From Bacteroidales bacterium H4 (GTDB lineage Bacteria > Bacteroidota > Bacteroidia > Bacteroidales > Muribaculaceae), in assembly GCA_001701165.1 (NCBI GenBank), contig DAAP01000062.1:1-28093 (forward strand): a stretch of 28,093 nt of DNA, given 5' to 3'. The translations under genes and the position numbers were made by a program. Shown one piece after another: positions 1 through 8,443 of this stretch; the stretch's first letter is position 1; each line of letters opens with the position of its first letter. The notes below the pieces were generated by a model. The model ran no database searches. It was given only the letters and a program-made list of their open reading frames with translations, and was not told the DNA's origin.

Positions 1-59
1 TAAAGTTGGTAATTGATAAATCTATATGCCTGAAATTCGAACGGCATATTTGTTTGCTG

Positions 60-91
60 CAAAGATAGCAACTATTTTTGAAACCACCAAA
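60..91 (-). promoter_or_regulatory. Minus-strand promoter for a gene beyond the left edge
   Basis: On the minus strand the -7 element TATCTTTG (positions 67-60) is preceded by TTTG (91-88) with a 20-base spacer. This matches the Bacteroidota sigma-ABfr type consensus. Transcription would start near 53 and run off the window. The leader would contain a 7-bp inverted repeat (24-30 with 43-49, arms ATATGCC and GGCATAT). The gene it drives cannot be seen. Confidence 0.6.
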
Positions 92-110
92 TTTGTCGCG
101 CACAATTTTT

Positions 111-162
111 ATAAAAAAAACAAAGCGACCACACTTCCCTTCAACGGGATGCGTGGTCGCTT
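111..162 (-). terminator. Intrinsic terminator of the aldolase gene
   Basis: Perfect 10-bp arms AAGCGACCAC (123-132) and GTGGTCGCTT (153-162) lie 48 bases past the aldolase stop. Read on the minus strand, the hairpin is followed by a T-rich run (positions 122 to 111). This ends the aldolase transcript before the left-edge promoter. Confidence 0.85.
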
Positions 163-209
163 AATGACGCTCATCACACGAGGCGGCCGAGCGGTGGTGT
201 CATTGCTTA

Positions 210-1208
210 TTATTCGGCTTTGCCTGCGCTACCGAGCACATTCTCGATTTTGTGCTTGTAGAGGCGCTCCATTTCGTCGCGAGCCGGGCCGAGGTATTTA
301 CGCGGGTCGAATTCGGCGGGCTTTTCGACGAAGACCTTGCGCACGGCGGCGGTCATAGCCAGACGGCTGTCGGAGTCGATATTAATCTTGCATACGGCGC
401 TCTTGGCGGCCTTGCGGAGCTGCTCTTCGGGGATACCGATGGCATCGGGGAGCTTGCCGCCGTACTGATTGATGATGTCCACGTATTCCTGGGGCACTGA
501 GGACGAGCCGTGCAGCACGATGGGAAATCCGGGGAGCTCTTTCATGACAGCATCGAGCACGTCGAAGGCCAATGGCGGGGGCACGAGGCGACCGTTGGCG
601 TCACGGGTGCACTGTGCGGGCGTAAATTTGTAAGCGCCGTGGCTTGTGCCGATGGATATAGCCAGCGAATCGCAGCCGGTGCGTGTGGCGAAGTCTACCA
701 CTTCGGCGGGATCGGTATAGGTGTGGTGGTCGGACGAAACCTCGTCTTCGACGCCGGCGAGCACGCCGAGTTCGCCTTCGACAGTAACGTCATATTGGTG
801 GGCGTAGTCGGCCACTTTCTTGGTGAGGGCGACATTCTCCTCATAGGGCAGGTGCGAGCCGTCGATCATCACGGACGAGAAGCCGCTCTCGATACAGCTC
901 TTGCAAAGCTCAAAAGAGTCTCCGTGGTCCAGATGGAGCACAATCTGAGGATGCTCCCAGCCCAGTTCCTTGGCGTAAGCGACAGCGCCCTGTGCCATAT
1001 AGCGCAGCAGGGTGGCGTTGGCGTAAGCGCGAGCGCCCTTGCTCACCTGCAGAATCACCGGAGACTTCTCTTCGGCAGCGGCCTTGATGATGGCCTGCAG
1101 CTGTTCCATGTTGTTGAAGTTAAAGGCGGGGATGGCGTAACCGCCTTTGATGGCTTTGGCAAACATCTCACGGGTGTTGACCAAACCGAGTTCTTTGTAG
1201 CTAACCAT
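210..1208 (-). CDS. fba: Class II fructose-1,6-bisphosphate aldolase
   Basis: This 332-residue cytosolic enzyme reversibly cleaves fructose-1,6-bisphosphate into dihydroxyacetone phosphate and glyceraldehyde-3-phosphate, in glycolysis and gluconeogenesis. The sequence shows class II (zinc-dependent) signatures in order: the N-terminal PAFNFNNMEQ barrel strand, HLDHGD with zinc-binding histidine and catalytic aspartate, VEGELG, GTSHGAYKF with a further zinc-ligand histidine, VLHGSSS and the phosphate-binding region KINIDSDSR. Length is normal for the Bacteroidales form of the family. It is a single-gene unit: its own promoter lies about 90 bases upstream and a strong terminator follows. The ATG at 1208 gives the family-typical start MVSYKELG. 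I see nothing broken. Confidence 0.97.
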   Translation of the reverse strand: MVSYKELGLVNTREMFAKAIKGGYAIPAFNFNNMEQLQAIIKAAAEEKSPVILQVSKGARAYANATLLRYMAQGAVAYAKELGWEHPQIVLHLDHGDSFELCKSCIESGFSSVMIDGSHLPYEENVALTKKVADYAHQYDVTVEGELGVLAGVEDEVSSDHHTYTDPAEVVDFATRTGCDSLAISIGTSHGAYKFTPAQCTRDANGRLVPPPLAFDVLDAVMKELPGFPIVLHGSSSVPQEYVDIINQYGGKLPDAIGIPEEQLRKAAKSAVCKINIDSDSRLAMTAAVRKVFVEKPAEFDPRKYLGPARDEMERLYKHKIENVLGSAGKAE

Positions 1209-1298
1209 TGTTGTGGAAATTATATATATTATATGTGTATTGTCCTATTGTACCTTACGGGGCGCGGCGTGGCAGCCGAAAGGCCCCTTTCCGGGATG

Positions 1299-1330
1299 CA
1301 AAGTTACGTCTTTTTTCAGAAATCCTCAAA
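1299..1330 (-). promoter_or_regulatory. Promoter of the aldolase gene
   Basis: On the minus strand, TAACTTTG (1306-1299) is preceded by TTTG (1330-1327) with 20 bases between. Predicted start is near 1292, which gives an untranslated leader of about 85 bases. The leader is AT-rich next to the start codon. The 317-base spacer 1209-1525 holds this promoter and the divergent promoter at 1494 and no gene. Confidence 0.8.
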
Positions 1331-1493
1331 TCTTCTGTGGATTCTGTCTTTCAGGCAGCAAAATGTATGCCATAATAATATCGAATTGGGCTATCGCGCG
1401 CTAAGTTCTCGTATACCTCGGAGTTTTAGGACACGGATGAATGTATGCGCAACCCGATTCGACATTCCACATTCGACATTCCACATTATTTTG

Positions 1494-1501
1494 TATCTTT
1501 G
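1494..1501 (+). promoter_or_regulatory. Promoter -7 element of the acyltransferase operon
   Basis: TATCTTTG fits TAnnTTTG exactly. I see no clear TTTG 20 bases upstream, where an ATTCGACATTCCAC-type direct repeat sits (about 1457-1488). Predicted transcription start is near 1508, so the first ATG in the transcript is at 1526. This argues against the longer frame that opens at 1445. Confidence 0.7.
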
Positions 1502-1525
1502 CACCCAAATACACTTGATAGTGAC

Positions 1526-2422
1526 ATGACCGATAGAGAGACAACAGCGACAGACGCCGCGCAGAGCGCCACAGACGGGCCAATACAACTGGATCTGCAC
1601 GCCATAGTGCGTGCCCGCCTCGGACGCAAAGCTCGCTGGGTGCCGCGGTGTCTGGTGTCGCGACTGGCTCGTCTGATACGCCAAGACGAGCTCAATACCC
1701 TGCTGCGCGACAACTACCCGCGGCGCGGAGCAGACTTCTGCCGCGGCGTGCTCTCCGATTTGGACGTCACCGTGGACATCGCCGAAGGTTCGCAGATGCC
1801 CGACCCCACGCAACGACGCGTCATCATCGTCTCCAACCACCCCCTGGGCGGCCTCGACGGAATGGCACTCATAGACATCTTCACGCGACACTACGGCGGA
1901 CAAGTACACTTCATCGTCAACGACCTGCTGATGTCCATCGAACCCCTCACCGACGTATTTGTACCCGTCAACACCCACGCCGCCCAAAGCCGCAGCACCA
2001 TAATATCCATCGAGGACGTACTGGCCGGCGACGACCCCGTACTCATATTCCCCGCCGGGCTGTGCTCGCGACTGAGCCCCGACGGCAAAACGATTACCGA
2101 CCTGCCATGGCGCAAGAGCTTCGTCACCATGGCACGACAACACCGACGCGACATCGTCCCGGTGTACTTCTCGGGGGCAAACGCGCCCTCATTCTACCGC
2201 ACGGCACGACGACGCCAACGACTGGGGCTACGCTTCAATTTCGAGATGGTACTGCTGCCGCGCGAAGTCTTCCGCGCCCGCGGACACCACTTCGAGATCT
2301 CGTGCGCTCCCGCCGTACCATGGACAAGCCTGCAAGGACAGACACCTCGACAGGCAGCCGACGACATCCGAAACACCGTATACAGCTTGGCACAACAATG
2401 CACATCACTCCCCGGACAATGA
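1526..2422 (+). CDS. glsA: PlsC-like O-acyltransferase, probable glycine-lipid GlsA
   Basis: This 298-residue protein of the lysophospholipid acyltransferase superfamily is related to proteins annotated as hemolysin-like in Bacteroidota. The likely job is O-acylation of N-acyl-3-hydroxy-acyl glycine to make glycine lipids, as known for GlsA of Bacteroides thetaiotaomicron. Visible motifs are SNHPLGGLDG, with His105 and Asp111 in the place of the usual HX4D pair, and IFPAGLCSR in the place of the FPEG block. The His-Asp spacing is five residues, not four. The start was chosen because the promoter lies at 1494-1501. The stop overlaps the next start (ATGA), so the two genes are translationally coupled. 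The specific substrate is inferred from the pairing with a GNAT-type partner. Confidence 0.75.
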   Translation: MTDRETTATDAAQSATDGPIQLDLHAIVRARLGRKARWVPRCLVSRLARLIRQDELNTLLRDNYPRRGADFCRGVLSDLDVTVDIAEGSQMPDPTQRRVIIVSNHPLGGLDGMALIDIFTRHYGGQVHFIVNDLLMSIEPLTDVFVPVNTHAAQSRSTIISIEDVLAGDDPVLIFPAGLCSRLSPDGKTITDLPWRKSFVTMARQHRRDIVPVYFSGANAPSFYRTARRRQRLGLRFNFEMVLLPREVFRARGHHFEISCAPAVPWTSLQGQTPRQAADDIRNTVYSLAQQCTSLPGQ

Positions 2423-3348
2423 ACAAGAAAATCATAGACCCTGTGGACACCGCCCTGATAGAGGCCGAATTGACACCCCAACGCTTCCTGCGCAAGACAA
2501 ACAAGGCAGACAACGACATCTACGTCATAGACGCCCACACCTGCCCCAACACCATGCGCGAAATAGGACGACTGCGCGAAATCGCCTTCCGCACCGCCGG
2601 CGGCGGCACCGGAAAAGACTGCGACATCGACCAATACGACACCATGGAGCCGCCATGCCGACAGCTCATAGTCTGGGAGCCGGAAAGCCGACTGATACTC
2701 GGCGGATACCGCTTTATCATCGGCGAGAACATACGCATGACCGACGACGGACGGCCGCGCATCGCCACAAGCCACATGTTCGACTTCAGCGAAACATTCA
2801 TACGCGACTACCTGCCCCGAACCATCGAACTGGGACGCTCGTTTGTACGCCTCGAGTACCAATCCTCGCGCGCCGGAGCCAAGGCCCTCTACGCCCTCGA
2901 CAACCTCTGGGACGGACTGGGTGCACTCACCGTAGTATACCCGCAGATACGATACCTCTTCGGCAAAGTCACCATGTACCCCAACTACTCCTGCGAGTGC
3001 CGCAACATGATACTATACTTCATGAACAAGCACTTCCCCGACCCCGACCGACTGGTGCGACCGCGCAACCCACTGGACCTCCACATCGACACCGAAGCCA
3101 TGCAACAGCTGTTCAACGGCGCCGACTTCAAAGCCGACTACCGCATACTCAACACCGAGATACGACGCCTGGGATACAACATCCCACCCCTGGTCAACGC
3201 CTACATGTCGCTCTCGCCCACAATGCGAATGTTCGGCACAGCCGTCAACGACGAATTCGGCGATGTCGAAGAATCAGGCATATTCTTCGCCATCAGCGAG
3301 ATATTCGAAGAAAAGAAAGCCCGTCACATCGCCACATTCCACCGATGA
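2419..3348 (+). CDS. glsB: GNAT-type N-acyltransferase, probable glycine-lipid GlsB
   Basis: This 309-residue protein resembles the acyl-ACP-dependent N-acyltransferases of the OlsB/GlsB group. These attach a 3-hydroxy fatty acid to an amino acid: glycine in Bacteroides, ornithine in proteobacteria. The frame continues far upstream of this point, but the ATG at 2419 is the correct start: it overlaps the upstream stop by four bases and the preceding residues are arginine-rich shadow sequence. Recognisable segments include the AFRTAGGGTGKDCDIDQYD region, LILGGYRF, ELGRSFVRLEY, and ALDNLWDGLGA followed by YLFGKVTM. It would act first in the pathway (N-acylation) with the upstream gene second (O-acylation). 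No transmembrane segments are evident; membrane association is likely peripheral. Confidence 0.75.
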   Translation: MNKKIIDPVDTALIEAELTPQRFLRKTNKADNDIYVIDAHTCPNTMREIGRLREIAFRTAGGGTGKDCDIDQYDTMEPPCRQLIVWEPESRLILGGYRFIIGENIRMTDDGRPRIATSHMFDFSETFIRDYLPRTIELGRSFVRLEYQSSRAGAKALYALDNLWDGLGALTVVYPQIRYLFGKVTMYPNYSCECRNMILYFMNKHFPDPDRLVRPRNPLDLHIDTEAMQQLFNGADFKADYRILNTEIRRLGYNIPPLVNAYMSLSPTMRMFGTAVNDEFGDVEESGIFFAISEIFEEKKARHIATFHR

Positions 3349-3361
3349 GACACCCACTGCC

Positions 3362-3462
3362 CCCATCGCTCCCATCTCTCTCAGCGCTCCCACTATTCCC
3401 ATAGTTCCCACTGCGCAGCCCTATTCCACATTCCAAATTCCACATCATTCCACATTACCCTA
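3362..3462 (+). repeat. 9-bp-period C-rich spacer array with ATTCCACATT tail
   Basis: Six consecutive 9-base units start at 3362, 3371, 3380, 3389, 3398 and 3407; five begin CCC (for example CCCACTATT, CCCATAGTT). They are followed by a GCGCAGCCCTATTCCACATTCC segment and two further ATTCCACAT-like copies up to the ArgC-like start. No promoter consensus is seen here, so genes on both sides may share a transcript. Confidence 0.85.
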
Positions 3463-3463
3463 A

Positions 3464-4432
3464 ATGATAAACACCGCAATCATAGGCAGCGCCGAATACT
3501 CCACCGGCGAACTCATACGACTGCTGCTCAACCATCCGGACGTCCAACTCCAATGGATATACTCCTCGGACAACGCCGGACACCCCGTCACCGACATCCA
3601 CCACGGACTCATCGGCGAGACAGACCTGCGATTCACATCCACCGTGGACTACACGGACATAGACTGCATATTCTGCTGTACCCCGCACGGAACCACACGC
3701 CGTTTTCTGGCCGAACACCCCGTGCCCGAAGACACACGCATCATCGACCTCAGCGACGACCACCGCATCGAAGACGGAACACACGACTTCGTATACGGAC
3801 TGCCCGAGCTCAACCGCAAACGCATAGTCCGCGGCGCACGACACGTCGCCAACCCCGGGAGCTTCGCCTCAGCCATACTGCCGGCACTACTGCCGCTGGC
3901 CAAGAACCTGCTGATAAACAGCACAGTACACGCTACCGCCATCATCGGAAGCACCGACGAAATCAAACCGGGTCCCACCGCCAACTACTCGTGGCGCAAC
4001 GACAATGTATCCATATACAAACCCTTCCAGCACCCCCACCTGACCGAAATACGCCGGACACTCTCACAACTACAATCCAGCTTCAATGCCCCCATAGAAT
4101 TCATCCCCATGCGCGGATGCTTCTCGCGCGGAATACTGGCCGCACTATATCTGGACTGCAAAATATCGCTCGAACACCTGCGCGAACTTTACGAAGACTA
4201 CTACAGCGACCACAACTTCACCTTCGTCACCGATAAAACGCCCGACCTCAAAGACGTCGTCAACACCAACAAGTGCATACTCCACCTCGACCGAATAGGC
4301 GACCGACTACTCGTAACCTCCGTCATAGACAACCTCCTCAAAGGAGCTTCCGGCACAGCCGTCCATAACCTCAACCTCCTCTTCGGTCTCCACGAACGCG
4401 TAGGCCTCAACCTCAAGCCCTCCGCATTCTGA
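3464..4432 (+). CDS. ArgC-like protein with altered active site (possible pseudoenzyme)
   Basis: At 322 residues this is clearly homologous over its full length to N-acetyl(succinyl)-gamma-glutamyl-phosphate reductase ArgC, the NADPH-dependent third step of arginine synthesis. It keeps GELIRLLLNHPDV, the C-terminal NLLKGASGTAVHNLNLLFGL block and the LKPSAF end. Key residues are changed. The nucleophile motif NPGC(Y/F) reads NPGSFASA, with Ser133 for Cys. The nucleotide-binding glycine loop reads GSAEYSTG, with Glu11 where a Gly is expected. The loop normally GSTGAG-like reads GSTDEIKPG. The frame is intact with no stop or shift, so the gene appears maintained. It lies away from any other arg gene, between lipid acyltransferases and a membrane acyltransferase. 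It could be a regulatory paralogue, an enzyme with changed chemistry, or a decaying copy. I leave the symbol empty because ArgC activity is doubtful. Confidence 0.85.
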   Translation: MINTAIIGSAEYSTGELIRLLLNHPDVQLQWIYSSDNAGHPVTDIHHGLIGETDLRFTSTVDYTDIDCIFCCTPHGTTRRFLAEHPVPEDTRIIDLSDDHRIEDGTHDFVYGLPELNRKRIVRGARHVANPGSFASAILPALLPLAKNLLINSTVHATAIIGSTDEIKPGPTANYSWRNDNVSIYKPFQHPHLTEIRRTLSQLQSSFNAPIEFIPMRGCFSRGILAALYLDCKISLEHLRELYEDYYSDHNFTFVTDKTPDLKDVVNTNKCILHLDRIGDRLLVTSVIDNLLKGASGTAVHNLNLLFGLHERVGLNLKPSAF

Positions 4433-4490
4433 AACCAAACCTCATAAGAATTATGGGAACTATGGGAAAAAATGAGAGCAATGCATCACT

Positions 4491-4575
4491 CCCGGCATTT
4501 CCATCGCCATCGCACCCATAACTCCTATTCACTCCCGGCATTCCCACCGCCATCGCTCCCACTATTCCCACTATA
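4491..4575 (+). repeat. 9-bp-period C-rich spacer array
   Basis: CCC-anchored units at 4491, 4515, 4534, 4543, 4558 and 4567 are spaced by multiples of about nine bases. Examples are CCCGGCATT twice, CCCACTATT and CCCACTATA. Just upstream, 4451-4468 carries the same motif in inverted form (TTATGGGAACTATGGG), so the spacer could fold back on itself. The array ends six bases before the next start codon. Confidence 0.8.
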
Positions 4576-4581
4576 ACCATT

Positions 4582-5700
4582 ATGGCCAAAGAAAATAAGC
4601 CGCGGATGCATTACATGGACCTTCTCAAAGGCATCGCCATATTTATGGTGGTGATGGGACACGTCCTGACCATCTGCATACGCAACATCGACGCCGCCAC
4701 CATCTTCAAAATCATCGGCGAAGTACACATGCCCATCTTCTTCTTCATCAGCGGATGGTTCACCTACAAAGCCACAGCCGACGGCCGCATACGTCGTCCC
4801 GACCTGCGCCGCCGCGCCATGCAACTCATTGTCCCCATGGTCATAGTCTCCACGCTCTGGGTACTACAATTCCCCTACAGCGGACTGCGCTCACCCATGG
4901 CACCCGGCTTTGAAGGACTATGGACAAGCGAATACAAAAACGGATACTGGTTCACCCCCGTACTCTTCGTCATCATGGCCCTCTACGCCCTGCTCGCCCC
5001 CGTGATACTGCGGCGGAGACGCCCCGTACTCGCCATCACCGCCTCCATCGCCATCAGCCTCGCCCTATACGCCTGCATCGACAACTTCGTCCCCGTCCGA
5101 TACATCGGCATCACCTCCGCCCTGCTCATCCTCCAATTCCTCCCCATATTCATGGCCGGAGCCATCGCCCGACAACACCAAGACGACTTCATGCGCCTGA
5201 TAGCCAACCCACGAGCCGTCACCCTCGCCATACTCGCCGGCATCCCCCTATTCTTCATCGCCGTATGGCCCTGGCGCATCCCCGCCCTCGAAAACATACC
5301 CTTCATTGTCCCTACGGCCAAAATGCTCTTCCAATTGGCCCTCGCCATCGTAGCCATGAACATCGCCGTACCATGGTCCGAAACCGCCTACGCCCCCGGA
5401 CGCACACGCCCCGGACGCTTAGCCGTAATATGGGAATACCTCGGGCGTAAATCACTGGCCATATACCTGTTACACTACTTCTTCCTATTCCCCCTGACCT
5501 TCCTGCAACAGCCGGCACGCGACATGGCCCTCTCCATAGTGCCCCTGGCAGTCATCGCCGGCGCCGTCGCAGCCTGCATCATCGCCGTCACCCTCGCCGC
5601 CGAGTACCTGCTCAGCCGCAGCCCTCTGACAGCCCGCCTCATCTGCGGCAACTACAACACCATCAGCCCAAAGCAACAACAGCAGCAGCAAAAACAATAA
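4582..5700 (+). CDS. Acyltransferase 3 family membrane protein
   Basis: This 372-residue polytopic inner-membrane protein belongs to the acyltransferase-3 family (OafA/WecH-like), which transfers acetyl or other acyl groups to surface sugars or related substrates. The N-terminus shows the family hallmark MDLLKGIAIFMVVMGHVL, with the invariant histidine of the first membrane helix, and then HMPIFFFISGWF. About ten hydrophobic segments follow, including FTPVLFVIMALYALLAPVI, LLILQFLPIFMAGAIA and SLAIYLLHYFFLFPLTF. The C-terminus is a short hydrophilic tail ending in a glutamine run (six consecutive Q). The substrate is not evident. The downstream glycan genes make a surface polysaccharide plausible; the upstream lipid genes make a lipid substrate an alternative. 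Confidence 0.9.
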   Translation: MAKENKPRMHYMDLLKGIAIFMVVMGHVLTICIRNIDAATIFKIIGEVHMPIFFFISGWFTYKATADGRIRRPDLRRRAMQLIVPMVIVSTLWVLQFPYSGLRSPMAPGFEGLWTSEYKNGYWFTPVLFVIMALYALLAPVILRRRRPVLAITASIAISLALYACIDNFVPVRYIGITSALLILQFLPIFMAGAIARQHQDDFMRLIANPRAVTLAILAGIPLFFIAVWPWRIPALENIPFIVPTAKMLFQLALAIVAMNIAVPWSETAYAPGRTRPGRLAVIWEYLGRKSLAIYLLHYFFLFPLTFLQQPARDMALSIVPLAVIAGAVAACIIAVTLAAEYLLSRSPLTARLICGNYNTISPKQQQQQQKQ

Positions 5701-5748
5701 GAGCAAGGTTGGTGGAAATAATGGAAGTAATGAGAATAATGCATCACT

Positions 5749-5820
5749 CCCATAATTCCCATCGCCCTCATAATACCCTTATCACCCACTGCGCAGCCCT
5801 ATCCCACATTCCTTATTACC
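5749..5820 (+). repeat. 9-bp-period C-rich spacer array, eight units
   Basis: Eight contiguous 9-base units run from CCCATAATT (5749) to CTTATTACC (5812). They include CCCACTGCG-CAGCCCTAT-CCCACATTC, almost identical to the segment at 3407-3433. The lead-in GCATCACTCCC is shared with the array at 4482. It sits between a gene end and the promoter of the next gene. Confidence 0.85.
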
Positions 5821-5846
5821 GAAGACACACTCCACATTATTCTTGT

Positions 5847-5878
5847 TTTGGCCGTTAGGCGAAAAAAGCGTAAATTTG
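5847..5878 (+). promoter_or_regulatory. Promoter of the nucleotide-sugar block
   Basis: TTTG (5847-5850), a 20-base spacer and TAAATTTG (5871-5878) match the Bacteroidota consensus. Predicted start is near 5885, with a leader of about 40 bases before the UDP-glucose dehydrogenase ATG. No further consensus promoter was seen until 12.8 kb, so this may drive the whole block. Confidence 0.85.
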
Positions 5879-5924
5879 TGGTCGTCGTCATAGGCGACAT
5901 CACACCGATGTATACACACCCGAT

Positions 5925-7259
5925 ATGAACATCACAATAGTAGGCACAGGATACGTAGGACTTGTATCCGGAGCATGTTTCGCCGAAATAGGCGTCAATG
6001 TCACCTGCATCGACATCGACGCCGCCAAAATCGAGAGACTGAGACAAGGCCAAATACCCATCTACGAACCCGGGCTGGACGACCTGGTAAGCCGCAACGT
6101 AGCCGGCGGACGCCTGCACTTCGGCACAAACCTGTGCGAAGTCCTCGACGACAGCGACATAGTATTCTGCGCCGTAGGCACGCCCCCGGACGAAGACGGC
6201 TCGGCCGACCTAAGCTACGTCCTCGAAGTAGCACGCACCTTCGGCCGACACATCAAACACTACACCCTCCTGGTCACCAAAAGCACCGTCCCCGTAGGCA
6301 CATCACAACTGGTCAAGCAAACCATACAAGCCGAATTAGACGCTCGAGGCTGCGACATCCCCTTCGAAGTCGCATCCAACCCCGAATTCCTCAAAGAAGG
6401 AGCCGCAATCAAAGACTTCATGTCACCCGACCGCGTAGTCATAGGCATCGAAAGCGAACGCGCAAGGCGCGTCATGGAACGACTATACAGACCGTTCCTG
6501 CTCAACAACTTCCGCGTCATATTCATGGACATAGCCTCCGCCGAAATGACCAAATACGCCGCCAACGCCATGCTCGCCACCCGTATATCATTCATCAACG
6601 ACATCGCCAACCTCTGCGACCTCACCGGCGCAGACGTCAATATGGTACGCAAAGGCATAGGCAGCGACGCACGCATAGGCAGCAAATTCCTATACCCCGG
6701 CTGCGGATACGGCGGATCATGCTTCCCCAAAGACGTCAAAGCACTCATGCACATAGGCGCCAAACACGGATACACCATGCGCGTCATCGAAGCCGTAGAC
6801 GCCGTCAACGAAGCACAAAAACTGCGCCCCATCGAAATACTACGCCGACGCCTGGGCAGCCTCTCCGGACGACGCATAGCCCTCTGGGGCCTCGCCTTCA
6901 AACCCGAAACAGACGACATGCGATGCGCACCCGCTCTCGTCGCCATAGACGCCCTGCGCCAAGACGGCGCCACCATACGAGTATACGACCCCGTAGCCAT
7001 GAGCGAATGTCGACGACGCATGGGCGACACCGTAGAATACGCCTCCGACATGTACGACGCATGCGCCGATGCCGATGCACTGGTACTGCTCACCGAATGG
7101 AAACAATTCAGACTACCATCATGGAAAGTCGTCGCACGCGCAATGCGCGGCAACCTCGTAGTCGACGGACGCAACATCTACCAAGGCACCGACCTCGCCG
7201 AAGAAGGCCTCGAATACCACGGCCTGGGAATACCTCCCACCGCCGCACGCCATCATTAG
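5925..7259 (+). CDS. ugd: UDP-glucose 6-dehydrogenase
   Basis: This 444-residue cytosolic enzyme oxidises UDP-glucose to UDP-glucuronate with two NAD+, supplying an acidic sugar for capsule or exopolysaccharide. The N-terminal Rossmann motif is GTGYVGLVSGACFAE. The catalytic cysteine is Cys266 in YGGSCFPKD. The substrate-binding motifs EFLKEGAAIKDF and the central KYAANAMLATRISFIN helix are present, as is the C-terminal domain GLAFKPETDDMRCAPA. Length is normal. It is the first gene after the promoter at 5847-5878, and the downstream aminotransferase begins 39 bases after its stop. UDP-N-acetyl sugar dehydrogenases are relatives, but the motif set fits UDP-glucose best. Confidence 0.93.
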   Translation: MNITIVGTGYVGLVSGACFAEIGVNVTCIDIDAAKIERLRQGQIPIYEPGLDDLVSRNVAGGRLHFGTNLCEVLDDSDIVFCAVGTPPDEDGSADLSYVLEVARTFGRHIKHYTLLVTKSTVPVGTSQLVKQTIQAELDARGCDIPFEVASNPEFLKEGAAIKDFMSPDRVVIGIESERARRVMERLYRPFLLNNFRVIFMDIASAEMTKYAANAMLATRISFINDIANLCDLTGADVNMVRKGIGSDARIGSKFLYPGCGYGGSCFPKDVKALMHIGAKHGYTMRVIEAVDAVNEAQKLRPIEILRRRLGSLSGRRIALWGLAFKPETDDMRCAPALVAIDALRQDGATIRVYDPVAMSECRRRMGDTVEYASDMYDACADADALVLLTEWKQFRLPSWKVVARAMRGNLVVDGRNIYQGTDLAEEGLEYHGLGIPPTAARHH

Positions 7260-7298
7260 AAAAATTTTCACATTCAACATTCAACACCCCACATTACT

Positions 7299-8438
7299 AT
7301 GTCCCGCATTCTCCTGTCACTCGCCCATATGGGTGGCGGCGAAAAAAAATACGTAGATCACGCCTTCGAGACCAACTGGATAGTCTCCTTAGGCCCCAAC
7401 GTCAACCTCTTTGAAGACATGCTCGCCGACTTCCTCGGCATCGAGCGCGGACGCGTCGTCGCCCTCAGCGCCGGCACCGCAGCCATACACCTGGGACTCG
7501 TCATGCTCGGCGTAAGCCCCGGCGACGAAGTCATCTGCCAATCCTTCACATTCTCGGCCAGCGCCAACCCCGTGCGATACTGCGGTGCCAACCCCGTATT
7601 CATCGACAGCGACCCCGAAACATGGGACCTCGACCCCGAAATCCTCGAGCAAGCCATCATCGACCGCCACGCAATCACCGGCAAATACCCCAAAGCCATC
7701 ATCCCCGTATACCTATACGGAATGCCCGCACACATCGACCGAATACTCGCCATAGCCGCAAAATACAACATCCCCGTACTGGAAGACGCCGCCGAAGGCC
7801 TCGGCAGCGAATACCGCGGCCGCAAATGCGGAACCTTCGGAACATACGGCGCACTATCATTCAACGGCAACAAAATCATCACCACCAGCGGCGGCGGAGC
7901 TCTCATATGCCCCGACAAACAAGCCGCCGAACGCGTCAAATTCTACGCCACCCAAGCACGCGAAAACCGCCCATACTACTACCACAAAGTCATCGGATAC
8001 AACTACCGACTCTCTAACGTCAGCGCCGGCATAGGCTGCGGACAAATGGAAGTCCTGCCTCAGCACCTCCAAAGACGCCGAGACATCGACGCCCTATACG
8101 TCCGACTGCTCGCCGACATCGACGGCATCACCGTACACACCAACCCCTCCGAAGACTTCAACAGCAACTACTGGCTCACCACCATACTGCTCGACCCGGA
8201 CATCATCACCGTCACCCCCGACCAACTCCGTCAAGCACTCGACGCCGCCGACATCGAAAGCCGACTGCTATGGCGACCCATGCACACCCAGCCCGTATAC
8301 CAAGACGCGCCATACTACGGCGGCACAATATGCACCGACACCTTCGATCGCGGACTATGCCTCCCCAGCGGCTCATCCCTCACCGATGACGACATCCACC
8401 GCGTATGCCAAACAATACGCCAAACAATACGGCACTGA
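7299..8438 (+). CDS. DegT/DnrJ/EryC1 family sugar aminotransferase
   Basis: This 379-residue PLP-dependent enzyme adds an amino group to a nucleotide-linked keto sugar. The PLP lysine is Lys192 in SFNGNKIITTSGGG, a form typical of PglE/EpsN-type UDP-4-keto-sugar aminotransferases. Other family landmarks are LSAGTAAIHLGL, the SFTFSASANPVRYCGA strand and PVLEDAAEGLGSEY. No matching 4,6-dehydratase of the PglF type is visible in the window, so the keto-sugar source must lie elsewhere or the substrate differs. The C-terminus holds a 12-base tandem duplication (8409-8432) giving QTIRQTIR. A short repeat-like segment (CACATTCAACATTCAACACC, 7269-7288) precedes the start codon. Confidence 0.88.
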   Translation: MSRILLSLAHMGGGEKKYVDHAFETNWIVSLGPNVNLFEDMLADFLGIERGRVVALSAGTAAIHLGLVMLGVSPGDEVICQSFTFSASANPVRYCGANPVFIDSDPETWDLDPEILEQAIIDRHAITGKYPKAIIPVYLYGMPAHIDRILAIAAKYNIPVLEDAAEGLGSEYRGRKCGTFGTYGALSFNGNKIITTSGGGALICPDKQAAERVKFYATQARENRPYYYHKVIGYNYRLSNVSAGIGCGQMEVLPQHLQRRRDIDALYVRLLADIDGITVHTNPSEDFNSNYWLTTILLDPDIITVTPDQLRQALDAADIESRLLWRPMHTQPVYQDAPYYGGTICTDTFDRGLCLPSGSSLTDDDIHRVCQTIRQTIRH

Positions 8439-8443
8439 ACACT

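Noticed and set aside
1648..2418. Upstream extension of the GlsB-like frame by 257 codons
   Set aside because: It overlaps the GlsA-like gene in another frame and is Arg/His/Pro-rich shadow sequence. The ATG at 2419, overlapping the upstream stop, explains the start.
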